DNA of 64,000 nt, taken from Paenibacillus woosongensis. Its GTDB lineage: Bacteria; Bacillota; Bacilli; Paenibacillales; Paenibacillaceae. The notes under the pieces are model-generated. The model was not told the origin of the DNA. It did not search any database and saw only the letters and a program-made list of their open reading frames with translations. Position numbers and translations under genes: made by a program. Positions 31,934 to 40,577 of this stretch are shown here, one piece after another (the stretch's first letter is position 1; each line of letters opens with the position of its first letter). The stretch is taken from assembly GCF_030122845.1 (NCBI RefSeq), contig NZ_CP126084.1:1550001-1614000 (forward strand), read 5' to 3'.

Positions 31934-33229
31934 TTGAGTCGAACCATTGCCATTATCGGGCTTGGCTATGTTGGATTGCCTTTGGCTGCAGCGTTCCTCG
32001 AAAAGCAGTATAGCGTTATCGGGATAGATCTGGATCAGGATAAGATTCGGAGTTTGAAAAGAGGCCAAAGTTATATCGCCGATGTTGCGGACGAGGTCAT
32101 CGAAAATGCTGTTCAGCAGGGCAGATTATCCGTATCTAATGATTTTAGCAATATTAAATCTGCCGAATGCATTATTATTTGCGTGCCTACCCCCTTAACC
32201 AAGGAGCATGTGCCGGATCTTTCCTTTCTTACCGATGCCGCTAAGAGTCTGAAAGATCATTTGCAGCCCGGCCAGCTTGTTACCTTAGAGAGCTCGACCT
32301 ATCCTGGAACAACCAGGGAAGTGTTATTGCCCCTGTTGGAGCAAAGCGGACTTACGACGGGCAAGAATCTCTTTATCGGCTTTTCCCCGGAAAGGGTGGA
32401 TCCTGGCAACGAAGAGTTTCCGCTAACAGGCATCCCTAAAATCGTTAGCGGTGTAACGGAAAATTGCGCCAACCGGACGGAACAGCTCTATCAGACTGTT
32501 TTTAGCAAGGTAATTAAAGTGTCCTCCACAGACACGGCTGAAATGACGAAGCTGCTTGAAAATACCTTTCGCTTTGTGAACATCTCTTTCATCAATGAGT
32601 TCGCTGTCTTGTGCGATAAGTTGAACATCAATGTATGGGAAGTCGTGGAGGCAGCCTCTTCCAAGCCGTTCGGATATACAGCATTCTATCCAGGGCCAGG
32701 TATCGGGGGACACTGTATTCCTGTAGATCCGCATTATTTGCAGTGGAAAACGCAGCAAATCGGAGGGAGCAGCTCATTTATAGAGCTATCTTCCCGCATC
32801 AACGAAAGCATGCCGGCCTACGTCCTGTCCAAAGTAAAGGAAGCGATAGGCCATGACGAATTGAAGGGGCGCAGAATATTAGTGCTGGGGGTAACCTTCA
32901 AGAAGAATGTAGCGGATGTTCGGGGCTCCAGTTCAATAGAGCTGATTCGACTGCTTGTCCGGGAAGGAGCCAAGGTACTGTATTACGACCCTTATATTAA
33001 GGAGCTGGATATAGAGGGAGTTGCGCTTCAATCAACACAGGCGAGCGAATCGGAGTTTCGTCTTGCAGACTGCGTCATTATTGCGACTGACCACCGGGAG
33101 CTGCCGCTTCTGGAGGTATTGGAGTATTCGCGGCTTGTCTTCGATACACGCAATGCTACGGCAGGTCTGGCCGGTAAAGCCAAAGTTATAGTGCTTGGCG
33201 GAGGGCGGATAGATAGGGCGCAAGAGTAG
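31934..33229 (+). CDS. UDP-N-acetyl-hexosamine/UDP-glucose 6-dehydrogenase
   Basis: A 431-residue nucleotide-sugar dehydrogenase that oxidises C6 of a UDP-sugar to a uronate in two NAD-dependent steps. Landmarks are the Rossmann loop IIGLGYVGLPLA, ICVPTPLT, ESSTYPGTT, GFSPERVDPGN, LLENTFRFVNISFINEFA, GPGIGGHCIPVDPHYL with the catalytic Cys, and the third-domain VLGVTFKKNVADVRGSSSI. The pattern is closest to UDP-GlcNAc/UDP-ManNAc dehydrogenases (WbpA/TviB-like), which supports an amino-uronic acid in the glycan. It starts at TTG with AGAAGGAGGG upstream. Confidence 0.9.
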   Translation: MSRTIAIIGLGYVGLPLAAAFLEKQYSVIGIDLDQDKIRSLKRGQSYIADVADEVIENAVQQGRLSVSNDFSNIKSAECIIICVPTPLTKEHVPDLSFLTDAAKSLKDHLQPGQLVTLESSTYPGTTREVLLPLLEQSGLTTGKNLFIGFSPERVDPGNEEFPLTGIPKIVSGVTENCANRTEQLYQTVFSKVIKVSSTDTAEMTKLLENTFRFVNISFINEFAVLCDKLNINVWEVVEAASSKPFGYTAFYPGPGIGGHCIPVDPHYLQWKTQQIGGSSSFIELSSRINESMPAYVLSKVKEAIGHDELKGRRILVLGVTFKKNVADVRGSSSIELIRLLVREGAKVLYYDPYIKELDIEGVALQSTQASESEFRLADCVIIATDHRELPLLEVLEYSRLVFDTRNATAGLAGKAKVIVLGGGRIDRAQE

Positions 33230-33266
33230 ACTATAACTTATGAATTAATGAATAGGAGGAATTGGT

Positions 33267-33956
33267 TTGATTAGGCGGCTGGTTATCGATATTCGGTTCA
33301 ATAACATGGGCATGTGCAAAGATCGATTGACCCGGCCCTGGGTAGAGCATCGGATCAAGCTGTTTCGGGATTTGACGATGAATAGCCTAATGCACCAAAC
33401 GAATCAGGATTTTCTCACGATGCTGAAATATGACCCACGGTCGCATGACGTGATATATGAAGTGCTTCGCGATCTTCAAATTGATTTGCCGGATAATATT
33501 CGCTTCGTTCCTGTTGGAGAGATTGATCAGGCGGTCTCTGAATACATTCAAGGAGCGGATGAATTATATATTGCTAGAACAGACTCGGATGATCTGCTCC
33601 ATCGGACTTATTTTCAAAGATTGCATGAATATCAGCATCAGCCCGAGACCTGGGCATTGCTTAATCAGCATGGTTACTACTGGGATCGGGATCATAACGT
33701 AATGGCTCCGAAATTTTATGCATCCCCGCAATTTTATGTACTGATCTACAACGTCCAAAATTATCTGAAGGGGGAGCGATATACAGTCAGAGATCATGGC
33801 CATGTCATCAAATTCCCGCATGAGAAGCTTGCTGGGCGGAATTGGGTCAACGTCGTGCATTCTACGAATACTTCTCCTAAGAGGGTACCGGATGAGCAGC
33901 GGATGAAGGATGGGGAGATTAAGGCCGTATTGAAGGATTACAAGTCCGGTTTGTAA
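33267..33956 (+). CDS. Putative rhamnosyltransferase-type glycosyltransferase (PF11316-like)
   Basis: A 229-residue protein with VIDIRFNNMG, WVEHRIKLFRDLTMNSLMHQTNQDFLTMLKYD and LYIARTDSDDLLHRTYFQRL. These resemble the putative rhamnosyl-transferase family, in which TDSDD would bind metal and nucleotide. It starts at TTG 33267, with AGGAGG eight bases upstream and no better ATG. It sits between the UDP-sugar dehydrogenase and a second CapE-like gene, in the same direction. The enzyme activity is inferred from family resemblance only. Confidence 0.72.
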   Translation: MIRRLVIDIRFNNMGMCKDRLTRPWVEHRIKLFRDLTMNSLMHQTNQDFLTMLKYDPRSHDVIYEVLRDLQIDLPDNIRFVPVGEIDQAVSEYIQGADELYIARTDSDDLLHRTYFQRLHEYQHQPETWALLNQHGYYWDRDHNVMAPKFYASPQFYVLIYNVQNYLKGERYTVRDHGHVIKFPHEKLAGRNWVNVVHSTNTSPKRVPDEQRMKDGEIKAVLKDYKSGL

Positions 33957-34000
33957 AAGAAGGTAAGCTCTGGCGGGTCGAAAGAAAGGAAGGTGCTTTA

Positions 34001-34990
34001 ATGTTTAAGGATAAAATTATTCTTGTAACCGGGGGCACCGGATCGTGGGGAAGGACGTTGACTCGAACACTTCTCCGAGAGAATCCGGCAGAGATCCGGA
34101 TTTTCTCCCGTAATGAATATGCTCAAGTCCAAATGCAGCGGGAGTTCGGAAATGACCCCCGGCTCAAATTCGTTATCGGTGATGTTCGTGATTATGACGC
34201 CGTTGAGTCTGGGTGCAAAGGGACAGATTATGTATTTCACTTGGCAGCATTGAAGCACGTTCCAGTATGCGAACATCAGCCAGCAGAGGCTTTGAAGACG
34301 AATGTTATGGGTACGGAGAATATTATCCGGGCCAGCATTGCCCAGAAGGTAGCCAAGGTTATTGACGTATCCACCGATAAAGCGGTAGATCCGATCAATA
34401 CGTACGGTATGACAAAGGCGATTGGCGAGAAGCTGATGATTCATGCCAACCTTTTAAGCGAGCACACCCGGTTTACTTGCATTCGCGGCGGCAACGTATT
34501 GGGGACAAATGGCAGTGTCGTACCGCTGTTCATTCAGCAATTGCAATCGGGCAGAGATCTTACATTAACCCATAGCCTGATGACCCGATTTTTTCTGACA
34601 TTGAATGAGGCGATTGAATTGCTGCTCAAGGCTGCCAGAACGGCCATCGGCGGCGAAATGTTTGTCATGAAGATGAAAGCCTGCCGTATTACTGACATTG
34701 CAGATGCGCTAGCCGAGCATTATTTAGGCCATACCGTTCCCTTGCGGGAAATCGGGATGAGGCCCGGGGAAAAGCTGCATGAAGTACTGGTCTCCCGTTA
34801 TGAATCGCCGTACACATACAAATATAACGAGCAATACTTCGTAATCCTTCCGTCCAATCCTTCTGCCCCACTGTTCAAACAATACAATCATCTTCCACGG
34901 GTAGGTTTTGATGAGTATCATTCGAATGACAGTCTCATTACCAACCAGGAAATCGTCGACCTTCTCCGGGAAGGGGGCTTTCTGTCCTGA
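34001..34990 (+). CDS. Second UDP-HexNAc 4,6-dehydratase (CapE/FnlA-like)
   Basis: A 329-residue paralogue of the dehydratase at 26806: TGGTGSWGRTLTRTLL, LAALKHVPVCEHQPAEALKTNVMGT, DVSTDKAVDPINTYGMTKAIGE and CIRGGNVLGTNGSVVP. The two are alike throughout, including the C-terminal REGGF(L/I)S. They may make different stereoisomers (5-inverting versus retaining) or serve two separate glycans. GGAAGGTG precedes the ATG. The stop overlaps a CTG codon that looks like the start of the next gene. Confidence 0.88.
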   Translation: MFKDKIILVTGGTGSWGRTLTRTLLRENPAEIRIFSRNEYAQVQMQREFGNDPRLKFVIGDVRDYDAVESGCKGTDYVFHLAALKHVPVCEHQPAEALKTNVMGTENIIRASIAQKVAKVIDVSTDKAVDPINTYGMTKAIGEKLMIHANLLSEHTRFTCIRGGNVLGTNGSVVPLFIQQLQSGRDLTLTHSLMTRFFLTLNEAIELLLKAARTAIGGEMFVMKMKACRITDIADALAEHYLGHTVPLREIGMRPGEKLHEVLVSRYESPYTYKYNEQYFVILPSNPSAPLFKQYNHLPRVGFDEYHSNDSLITNQEIVDLLREGGFLS

Positions 34991-36069
34991 TTTCGATAAG
35001 CTTATGCATGATCGTCAAAGATGAAGAAAAATTTCTGCCCGAATGCTTGGATTCAGTATGCGGCATTGTTGATGAAATTATTATTGTGGACACCGGCTCA
35101 CGAGACAGAACCAAAGAGATTGCTCAAAAGTATACTTCAAAAATTTATGATTTTTCTTGGTGCGATGATTTCTCTGCTGCAAGAAATTACTCGTTCGAGC
35201 AGGCAACCCAGGAGTATATTATGTGGCTGGATGCGGACGACATTTTATTGCCAGAAGATCAAGAGAAATTGAAGAAGCTTAAGGAGAGTTTGTCCCCAAA
35301 AAGAGAAGTCGTAATGATGGATTACTGTTTGTCCTTTGATTCTGCGGGAATTCCTCTCGTCTTATCCCGCAGGCATCGCCTTGTCCGAAGGGACAAAAAG
35401 TTGAAATGGGTCGGAATAGTCCATGAATATATCGACGTTGCAGGAGCGGAGGTCTGTTTTGCCAATGTCGCCGTAGCCCACCGCAGGCAGGGCTCGCATG
35501 CAGAACGCAATTTACGGATTATTGAACAATGGATTGCTTCCGGCGGCCGGCTGGAAGGGCGGCTTTTGTTGCACTACGGCAGCGAGCTGGCAGATATAAG
35601 CCGATTGGAAGAAGCAGCGGTTCAATTGAATCGTTTCCTGCTGCAGCCTGGAAATGCCCTGAGCGACTGTGTACTCGCATGCATCAAATTGGCGGACTGC
35701 TGCGAAAAACTGGGGTTGAAGGAGAAAAAGCTGGAAACACTCCTTCGTTCCTTTCAATACGATACGCCGCAGAGCGAAGTTTGCTGTGCGATCGGTGGAT
35801 GCTTTGAAGAACGAGGACAATGGGAAACAGCGATTTACTGGTATCGTCAGGCTCTCCAAACTGCAGAGGAATTAGTACTTGGGTTTATGGAGAATCGCAG
35901 CTTTCGCACCTGGCTTCCCCACTGCAGGCTTTGTATTTGTTATGCAAAACTAGGGAACCTGGAGAAGGCCGATTGGCATAATGAACAAGCGCTCCGGTAT
36001 TTGCCGCAGGATCCGCAGCTCCTAGCCAACCGATCTAAATTCAATAATCTACTTCGGCCTGAAGCTTAG
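34987..36069 (+). CDS. GT2-family glycosyltransferase with TPR-like repeats, probable CTG start
   Basis: A protein of about 360 residues. The usual N-terminus of this group, (M)ISISLCMIVKDEE, is present only if translation begins at CTG 34987, which overlaps the previous stop as CTGA and lies about ten bases after AAGGGGG. The first ATG, 35008, would cut off the first beta strand. The GT-A core shows EIIIVDTGSRDRTKEIA, the AARNYSFEQA segment and WLDADDILLPED. The C-terminal ~170 residues form TPR-like helix pairs (WETAIYWYRQALQTAEE, LEKADWHNEQALRYLP), likely for protein binding. It is the last gene of the rightward glycan block. Confidence 0.85.
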   Translation: MISISLCMIVKDEEKFLPECLDSVCGIVDEIIIVDTGSRDRTKEIAQKYTSKIYDFSWCDDFSAARNYSFEQATQEYIMWLDADDILLPEDQEKLKKLKESLSPKREVVMMDYCLSFDSAGIPLVLSRRHRLVRRDKKLKWVGIVHEYIDVAGAEVCFANVAVAHRRQGSHAERNLRIIEQWIASGGRLEGRLLLHYGSELADISRLEEAAVQLNRFLLQPGNALSDCVLACIKLADCCEKLGLKEKKLETLLRSFQYDTPQSEVCCAIGGCFEERGQWETAIYWYRQALQTAEELVLGFMENRSFRTWLPHCRLCICYAKLGNLEKADWHNEQALRYLPQDPQLLANRSKFNNLLRPEA

Positions 36070-36079
36070 GCAATAACAG

Positions 36080-36114
36080 AAAAGCGAAGCGGGATCAGCC
36101 CTGCTTCGCTTTTA
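36080..36114. terminator. Bidirectional terminator
   Basis: AAAAGCGAAGC(G) pairs with (CT)GCTTCGCTTTT between convergent glycosyltransferase genes. The minus-strand gene ends inside the hairpin. Confidence 0.85.
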
Positions 36115-37171
36115 AATTTAGCAGCATGTTTCGAAAGTCTGCGGCATACTGCTGCGGTGACATGAAGTTCAATACATATTCGGCTCCCCGGTTCCGGATA
36201 TGCTCGCGAAGATGTAAATTTTCCATGAGCTCTAGTGCCTGCTGCAACGCGTCATCTTCATTGTCACGGTCAAAAAATTTGCCGGTTTCGTTATGCCGAA
36301 TAAAAAAACGCACTCCTTCCGAATCCGTGCTGAGCACGGGACAACGGCACGCGATCGCTTCTGCAACCGCATAGCCGAATCCTTCAAGTACGGAGGTGGA
36401 GAGGAGAAAGCCGCCAGAGTCCCCCACCTGAGATAAATAACCCGGCATTGCGGAATGTGGAGCATTCTTATGAACTTTTATATGGTCGTGTAAGCCATAA
36501 GAGTGCACCTTCTGCCAAAATAATTGAAGTGTTTCCTTTGGGCTGAGCATATCGTCTAAAAATACCCAGAACTCTAAGTTGTGTTTAAGCTTAGACAGAG
36601 ATTTGGCGATTTCCAGGAATAAGCCCCAGTTTTTATTCATTTCGAGACGTCCAATCCATGCAATAACAGGCTTTAAAGGAACATTTCCAGGCTGGTAGCA
36701 GAATTTAACGGTATCAAGCGGGTTAGGAAAAGTAAATTTTGAAAGGGAAGGGCAAAACTCGTCAATTAATTGAAGAAGATGCGGTGTGGGGGGCATAAGC
36801 ACTCCTTGGCAGTTAGCCTGGAGAATGGATGCCCCTTCGTTTAGCGTATTTTTGGCTGCTGTCATTGTTCCGAACCCTTGTGCTTCGAACAATATGGGGC
36901 CGGTATAATTAAGGTTGCGGATTCTTTGCGGCATAAGGTAATCAGAAGTGGCAATAATGGCATCGTATTGAAACATCTGAAGCAGTTTAAATAATTCAGG
37001 GTCTGTTGGGGAGATAAAAGTTGGGATGTCCGAAATGTTCTGCAGACCAGAACCTGTGCTTGTGTATAGAAGATGTCCCTTGATAGCCACTTCACGCAGC
37101 GCTTCGCATCGTAGGCGATTTAACGTTTCCACGCCTCCGCTGGGAACATAAAACGTAAACAGAACCTTCAT
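36095..37171 (-). CDS. GT4-family glycosyltransferase
   Basis: A 358-residue GT-B enzyme: VLFTFYVPSGGVETLNRLR at the start, PVIAWIGRLEMNKNWGLFLEIA, and the donor motif SVLEGFGYAVAEAIACRCPVLST (E-x7-E). No basic tail or docking repeat is present. It is the only glycosyltransferase of the cluster on the minus strand, with a GAGGTGAC ribosome site. Its base composition is a little AT-richer than the neighbours, so it may be a later acquisition. The sugar is unknown. Confidence 0.84.
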   Translation of the reverse strand: MKVLFTFYVPSGGVETLNRLRCEALREVAIKGHLLYTSTGSGLQNISDIPTFISPTDPELFKLLQMFQYDAIIATSDYLMPQRIRNLNYTGPILFEAQGFGTMTAAKNTLNEGASILQANCQGVLMPPTPHLLQLIDEFCPSLSKFTFPNPLDTVKFCYQPGNVPLKPVIAWIGRLEMNKNWGLFLEIAKSLSKLKHNLEFWVFLDDMLSPKETLQLFWQKVHSYGLHDHIKVHKNAPHSAMPGYLSQVGDSGGFLLSTSVLEGFGYAVAEAIACRCPVLSTDSEGVRFFIRHNETGKFFDRDNEDDALQQALELMENLHLREHIRNRGAEYVLNFMSPQQYAADFRNMLLNLKAKQG

Positions 37172-37316
37172 GATGGGTCACCTCGAAAAATGTATATCAT
37201 ATAGTACGCGCCGAAAAAATAAGGGTGAGGGTATGTTTACCTGTATGCAGCGACTTTCCCCGGAGCATCCTAACGGATGTTCATTATCCATCACTTTAAA
37301 AACGGGGGATGACTAA

Positions 37317-38570
37317 ATGCGAATAGCCAAAGTTGTTAGCTTGTCTTTGTCGGCAACGCTTATTGCCGGAATGGTCGGATTAACGGGCTGCGGGACTAGA
37401 ACCGATAATACGAACATGCGATCTCAAAGCGTCCGCAACAACGGAAATTACGACGTGAATTCCCTGAGAACAGGCGATCGGAATTTCACGCGGAGTCTTG
37501 GCAACGGTCAAAGCGAGCGTATCAACTCGTTGAAGTACAGCCCAGCTTTGAGCAACAAAGTAGCGCAGATGCGTGAGGTTCAATCGGCCCATGTTGTGGT
37601 TACCGATCGTGATGCTTATGTTGCGGTAACCCTTCATGGACAAGGCCATCAAGGTACCGGTACAAGAGCCAGTGGAGTTAATCAAGGCACTACAAGATAT
37701 GGAAATCAAGGCATGGGCAATTATGGCATGAGAAGTACAGGTACGGGTACAACAGGTCTTGGAAGAACTCCAGGTACTTTCCCTAACGGAACGGCTGGAT
37801 TTGGTACGGGAACTGGTTACGGTTATGGAACGAGAACGGGGACTGGCCTTGGAAACGGTACAATAGGATACGGCCCAGGTACTGGCATGGGATTAGGTTC
37901 GACGGGTTATGGCACAGGTACGGGAACTGGGACAGGTGTTGGAGCAGGGACTGGAACCGGGTACGGAACAGGATATGGTACGGGATACGGGACTGCTGGT
38001 ACTGGAAGGAACTATGATGGGCTTGGCGGAGGACTAATGGGCCGTTCTGGTGTAGCTGGAAGTTTGTTTGATACGACTACCCGCGGGAACAGAGGGGTAA
38101 ACGGAATGAATGGCGGCACTGATGGGATGATTGGAATGAAGAGTACGCGCAACAGAAATACGGTGGATGGCGTTGGAACTACTCGCGGTCTTGGCACGGG
38201 AACTGGGACGGTGGTTGATAACGTGCCACAAAGCGTTAAGGACCATATTTCCAGCGTTGTCAAGAAAACGGCTCCCCATATTCGCAATGTGCACGTATCC
38301 GGTAATCCGGAGTTCATGACCCACGTTAGCAACTACGCGACACAGCATCGCACCGGTGGTACTTTGCAGGGGCATGTAAGAGATTTCGAGCATATGGTTA
38401 ATCGAATCTTTCCAGGACGTGCTGGTACGATGACAGGTCCGAGCGGATACAGAAATACGGGTACCGGAACAACTGGCACTGGAACGACGGGTACAGGCAC
38501 GGGCATGTCCGGTACTACCGGCACAGGAACCGGCAGCGGTACAGGCTTCTCGGGTGGAGTAACCCGATAA
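37317..38570 (+). CDS. YhcN/YlaJ-type sporulation lipoprotein with Gly-Thr repeat insert
   Basis: A 417-residue lipoprotein with a lipobox ending LTGC (Cys25). Residues ~75-110 hold the first half of the YhcN/YlaJ fold (VAQMREVQSAHVVVTDRDAYVAVTL), and residues ~300-365 hold the second half (VKDHISSVVKKTAPHIRNVHVSGNPEF). Between them lies a low-complexity region of about 190 residues rich in G, T and Y (GTGTG, YGTG units), and a second Gly-Thr tail ends the protein. The family is found on the spore membrane or cortex and is linked to germination. The insertion is unusual for the family and is encoded by imperfect GGTACxGGxAC-type DNA repeats. Confidence 0.84.
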   Translation: MRIAKVVSLSLSATLIAGMVGLTGCGTRTDNTNMRSQSVRNNGNYDVNSLRTGDRNFTRSLGNGQSERINSLKYSPALSNKVAQMREVQSAHVVVTDRDAYVAVTLHGQGHQGTGTRASGVNQGTTRYGNQGMGNYGMRSTGTGTTGLGRTPGTFPNGTAGFGTGTGYGYGTRTGTGLGNGTIGYGPGTGMGLGSTGYGTGTGTGTGVGAGTGTGYGTGYGTGYGTAGTGRNYDGLGGGLMGRSGVAGSLFDTTTRGNRGVNGMNGGTDGMIGMKSTRNRNTVDGVGTTRGLGTGTGTVVDNVPQSVKDHISSVVKKTAPHIRNVHVSGNPEFMTHVSNYATQHRTGGTLQGHVRDFEHMVNRIFPGRAGTMTGPSGYRNTGTGTTGTGTTGTGTGMSGTTGTGTGSGTGFSGGVTR

Positions 38571-38592
38571 GAAGCATCTAGTGCTGTGACAA

Positions 38593-38645
38593 AAAAGCAG
38601 CAGCTCAAAGGATGAATACCATTCAAATCCTTGGCTGCTGCTTTT
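38593..38645. terminator. Bidirectional terminator
   Basis: AAAAGCAGCAGC ... AAGGAT and ATCCTT ... GCTGCTGCTTTT form a long stem between the lipoprotein gene and convergent nagA. Confidence 0.85.
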
Positions 38646-38660
38646 GATTGTTTTTTATGA

Positions 38661-39845
38661 TTATACTTCAAATTTCCGCCCTTTGACCCATGTATCCTGC
38701 AAATTCAAATTTGCGTCGACCAGCAGTAAATCAGCTTGTTTCCCCGTCTCGATCGAACCGGTAAAATGGTCGATTCGGATCAGTTTGGCGGGGTTTAAAC
38801 TGGCCGCTTCCGAGGCTTTTTCGATCGAAAGGCCGACTTCCCGGACCAGATGGCGGAAGCCGCGAATCATAGTCAAGGTGCTGCCCGCAAGCGTATTATC
38901 ACTGTCTTTAAGGGTACATACATTGTCCTTAACGACAACAGGAAGGTCACCAAGCATGTATTCGCCGTCCCCAAGCCCTGCCGCAGACATGGCATCGGTG
39001 ATCAAAATCAAATTGTTGTCGTTCTTCACCTGAGCCAGAAGACGGATGGCTGCATGGTGCACGTGAATGCCGTCGGCGATAATTTCCGCACTGATCCCGG
39101 GAGTGCTCAGGACCGCACCGGCCGTACCCGGTTTCCGGTGATGAAGCGGAGTCATCGCATTGAAGGTATGGACGGCATGATGCAGCCCCACCTGAACGGC
39201 CGCCATAATCTCTTCGTAAGTGGCATCAGTATGGCCCGCCGCTGCGACGATGCCCTCTTTGCGAAGGTATCGGGTCAGCTCCAGTGCTCCTTCTCTTTCG
39301 GGGGCAAAGGTTACCTGTTTGATTAGGCCAGGGTATTTATTGTTCCACGCCTCCACCCAGGAACGGTTTGGGGGCACGATATGCGAAGGATTCTGGGCGC
39401 CGGGCCATTTTGGGCTGATAAAGGGGCCTTCTAAATGAACGCCTGCCAATTGAGCGTAAGGCATGTCTTTTGACATATACTCGTTTACTTTCTCAAGCAC
39501 TTCATCTATCACGGCTTGCGGCATCGTCATCGTCGTAGCAAGCATAGATGTCGTGCCTTGGCTGCAGTGCAGCTTCGTAATCGCGTCGAAGGCTTCCTGG
39601 CTGGGAATGGAGAAATCCTCCAGCATGCCTCCGTGAACATGAATATCGATAAAACCTGGCAACACGTAGCTTCCTTCAGCATCAACCGTGGATGCCGAAG
39701 CCGGAGAATCCGAAGGCATTCCTGATGTTGAGCCCACGTATGCAATTAAGCCTTCCTCTACGACCACCGCGCCGTCATGTATGATTCCTTTTGGAGTAAC
39801 GACTTCGGCGTGAGTGATTTGAAAACTCCGGTTCGCGGCAGTCAT
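38661..39845 (-). CDS. nagA: N-acetylglucosamine-6-phosphate deacetylase
   Basis: A 394-residue amidohydrolase that removes acetate from GlcNAc-6-phosphate in the cytoplasm. Metal-site and substrate motifs are GFIDIHVHGG, HLEGPFISPKWPGAQN, AAGHTDATYEEI, HTFNAMTPLHHRKPG and LITDAMSAAG. ATG 39845 is used, two bases after the nagB stop and with GGGAGG upstream. A longer frame overlapping nagB is possible but would add an unrelated basic stretch. It forms an operon with nagB and the RpiR-type regulator. Confidence 0.93.
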   Translation of the reverse strand: MTAANRSFQITHAEVVTPKGIIHDGAVVVEEGLIAYVGSTSGMPSDSPASASTVDAEGSYVLPGFIDIHVHGGMLEDFSIPSQEAFDAITKLHCSQGTTSMLATTMTMPQAVIDEVLEKVNEYMSKDMPYAQLAGVHLEGPFISPKWPGAQNPSHIVPPNRSWVEAWNNKYPGLIKQVTFAPEREGALELTRYLRKEGIVAAAGHTDATYEEIMAAVQVGLHHAVHTFNAMTPLHHRKPGTAGAVLSTPGISAEIIADGIHVHHAAIRLLAQVKNDNNLILITDAMSAAGLGDGEYMLGDLPVVVKDNVCTLKDSDNTLAGSTLTMIRGFRHLVREVGLSIEKASEAASLNPAKLIRIDHFTGSIETGKQADLLLVDANLNLQDTWVKGRKFEV

Positions 39846-39847
39846 AG

Positions 39848-40576
39848 TTATAGCAGCCTCCCGGCATCTTGGTCGACGATGACAACGACATTTGGATGAA
39901 GCTGCAGGAGGGAGGCAGGGCATTGCGTTGTTACAGGGCCTTTAAGTGCTTTAGCCACGATTTCAGCCTTATCTGCTCCTTTAGCCATCAGCAGGATTTG
40001 CTTCGCCTTAAGAATGGAGCCGATACCCATCGTAATGGCATGAGTTGGCACTTCGTCGATGGAGTTGAAGTAACGCGCATTAGCTTTGCGGGTAACCTCG
40101 TCCAACTCGACAACATGTGTCGCAGCCTTCAATTCGTCTGCGGGCTCGTTGAAGCCGATATGACCGTTGTGGCCAAGGCCAAGAAGCTGCAAATCGATTT
40201 GTCCTGCTTGCTCTAGAAGCTGTGTATACTCCTCTGCGGCTTTATGCCCATCACCGGATACGCCTGATGGCACATGCGTATTGTTCAAATCGATGTCTAC
40301 ATGATTGAACAATTTCTCGTTCATGAATCTGCGGTAGCTTTCTGAGTGATCCTCCGCAAGGCCGATATACTCATCCAGGTTGTAGCTGCGGACTTCCTTG
40401 AAGCTGACCAGCCCTTGCTTGTGAAGCTCAATCAGATGCTGGTATACTCCGACAGGAGTCCCGCCAGTAGCCAGTCCTAACGCAGCACGTGGGTTCGTTT
40501 GCAGCAGGCTTGCAATAATTCCTGCTCCGGTCTCATTGAATTGCTGTTCATTGTTTACTTTAATGATATTAAACAT
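39848..40576 (-). CDS. nagB: Glucosamine-6-phosphate deaminase
   Basis: A 242-residue enzyme converting glucosamine-6-phosphate to fructose-6-phosphate and ammonia. The motifs are GLATGGTPVGVYQHL, YNLDEYIGL, LGLGHNGHIGFNEP and TMGIGSILKAKQI. The length matches the short, non-allosteric NagB of Bacillota. It is sandwiched between the regulator gene (one base apart) and nagA (two bases), so the three genes act as one GlcNAc-utilisation operon that can recycle cell-wall or spore-glycan amino sugars. Confidence 0.94.
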   Translation of the reverse strand: MFNIIKVNNEQQFNETGAGIIASLLQTNPRAALGLATGGTPVGVYQHLIELHKQGLVSFKEVRSYNLDEYIGLAEDHSESYRRFMNEKLFNHVDIDLNNTHVPSGVSGDGHKAAEEYTQLLEQAGQIDLQLLGLGHNGHIGFNEPADELKAATHVVELDEVTRKANARYFNSIDEVPTHAITMGIGSILKAKQILLMAKGADKAEIVAKALKGPVTTQCPASLLQLHPNVVVIVDQDAGRLL

Positions 40577-40577
40577 A

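Noticed and set aside
12911-38570. Recently acquired genomic island or prophage
   Set aside because: No integrase, transposase or att site bounds the region. The genes match spore functions and base composition is mostly even.
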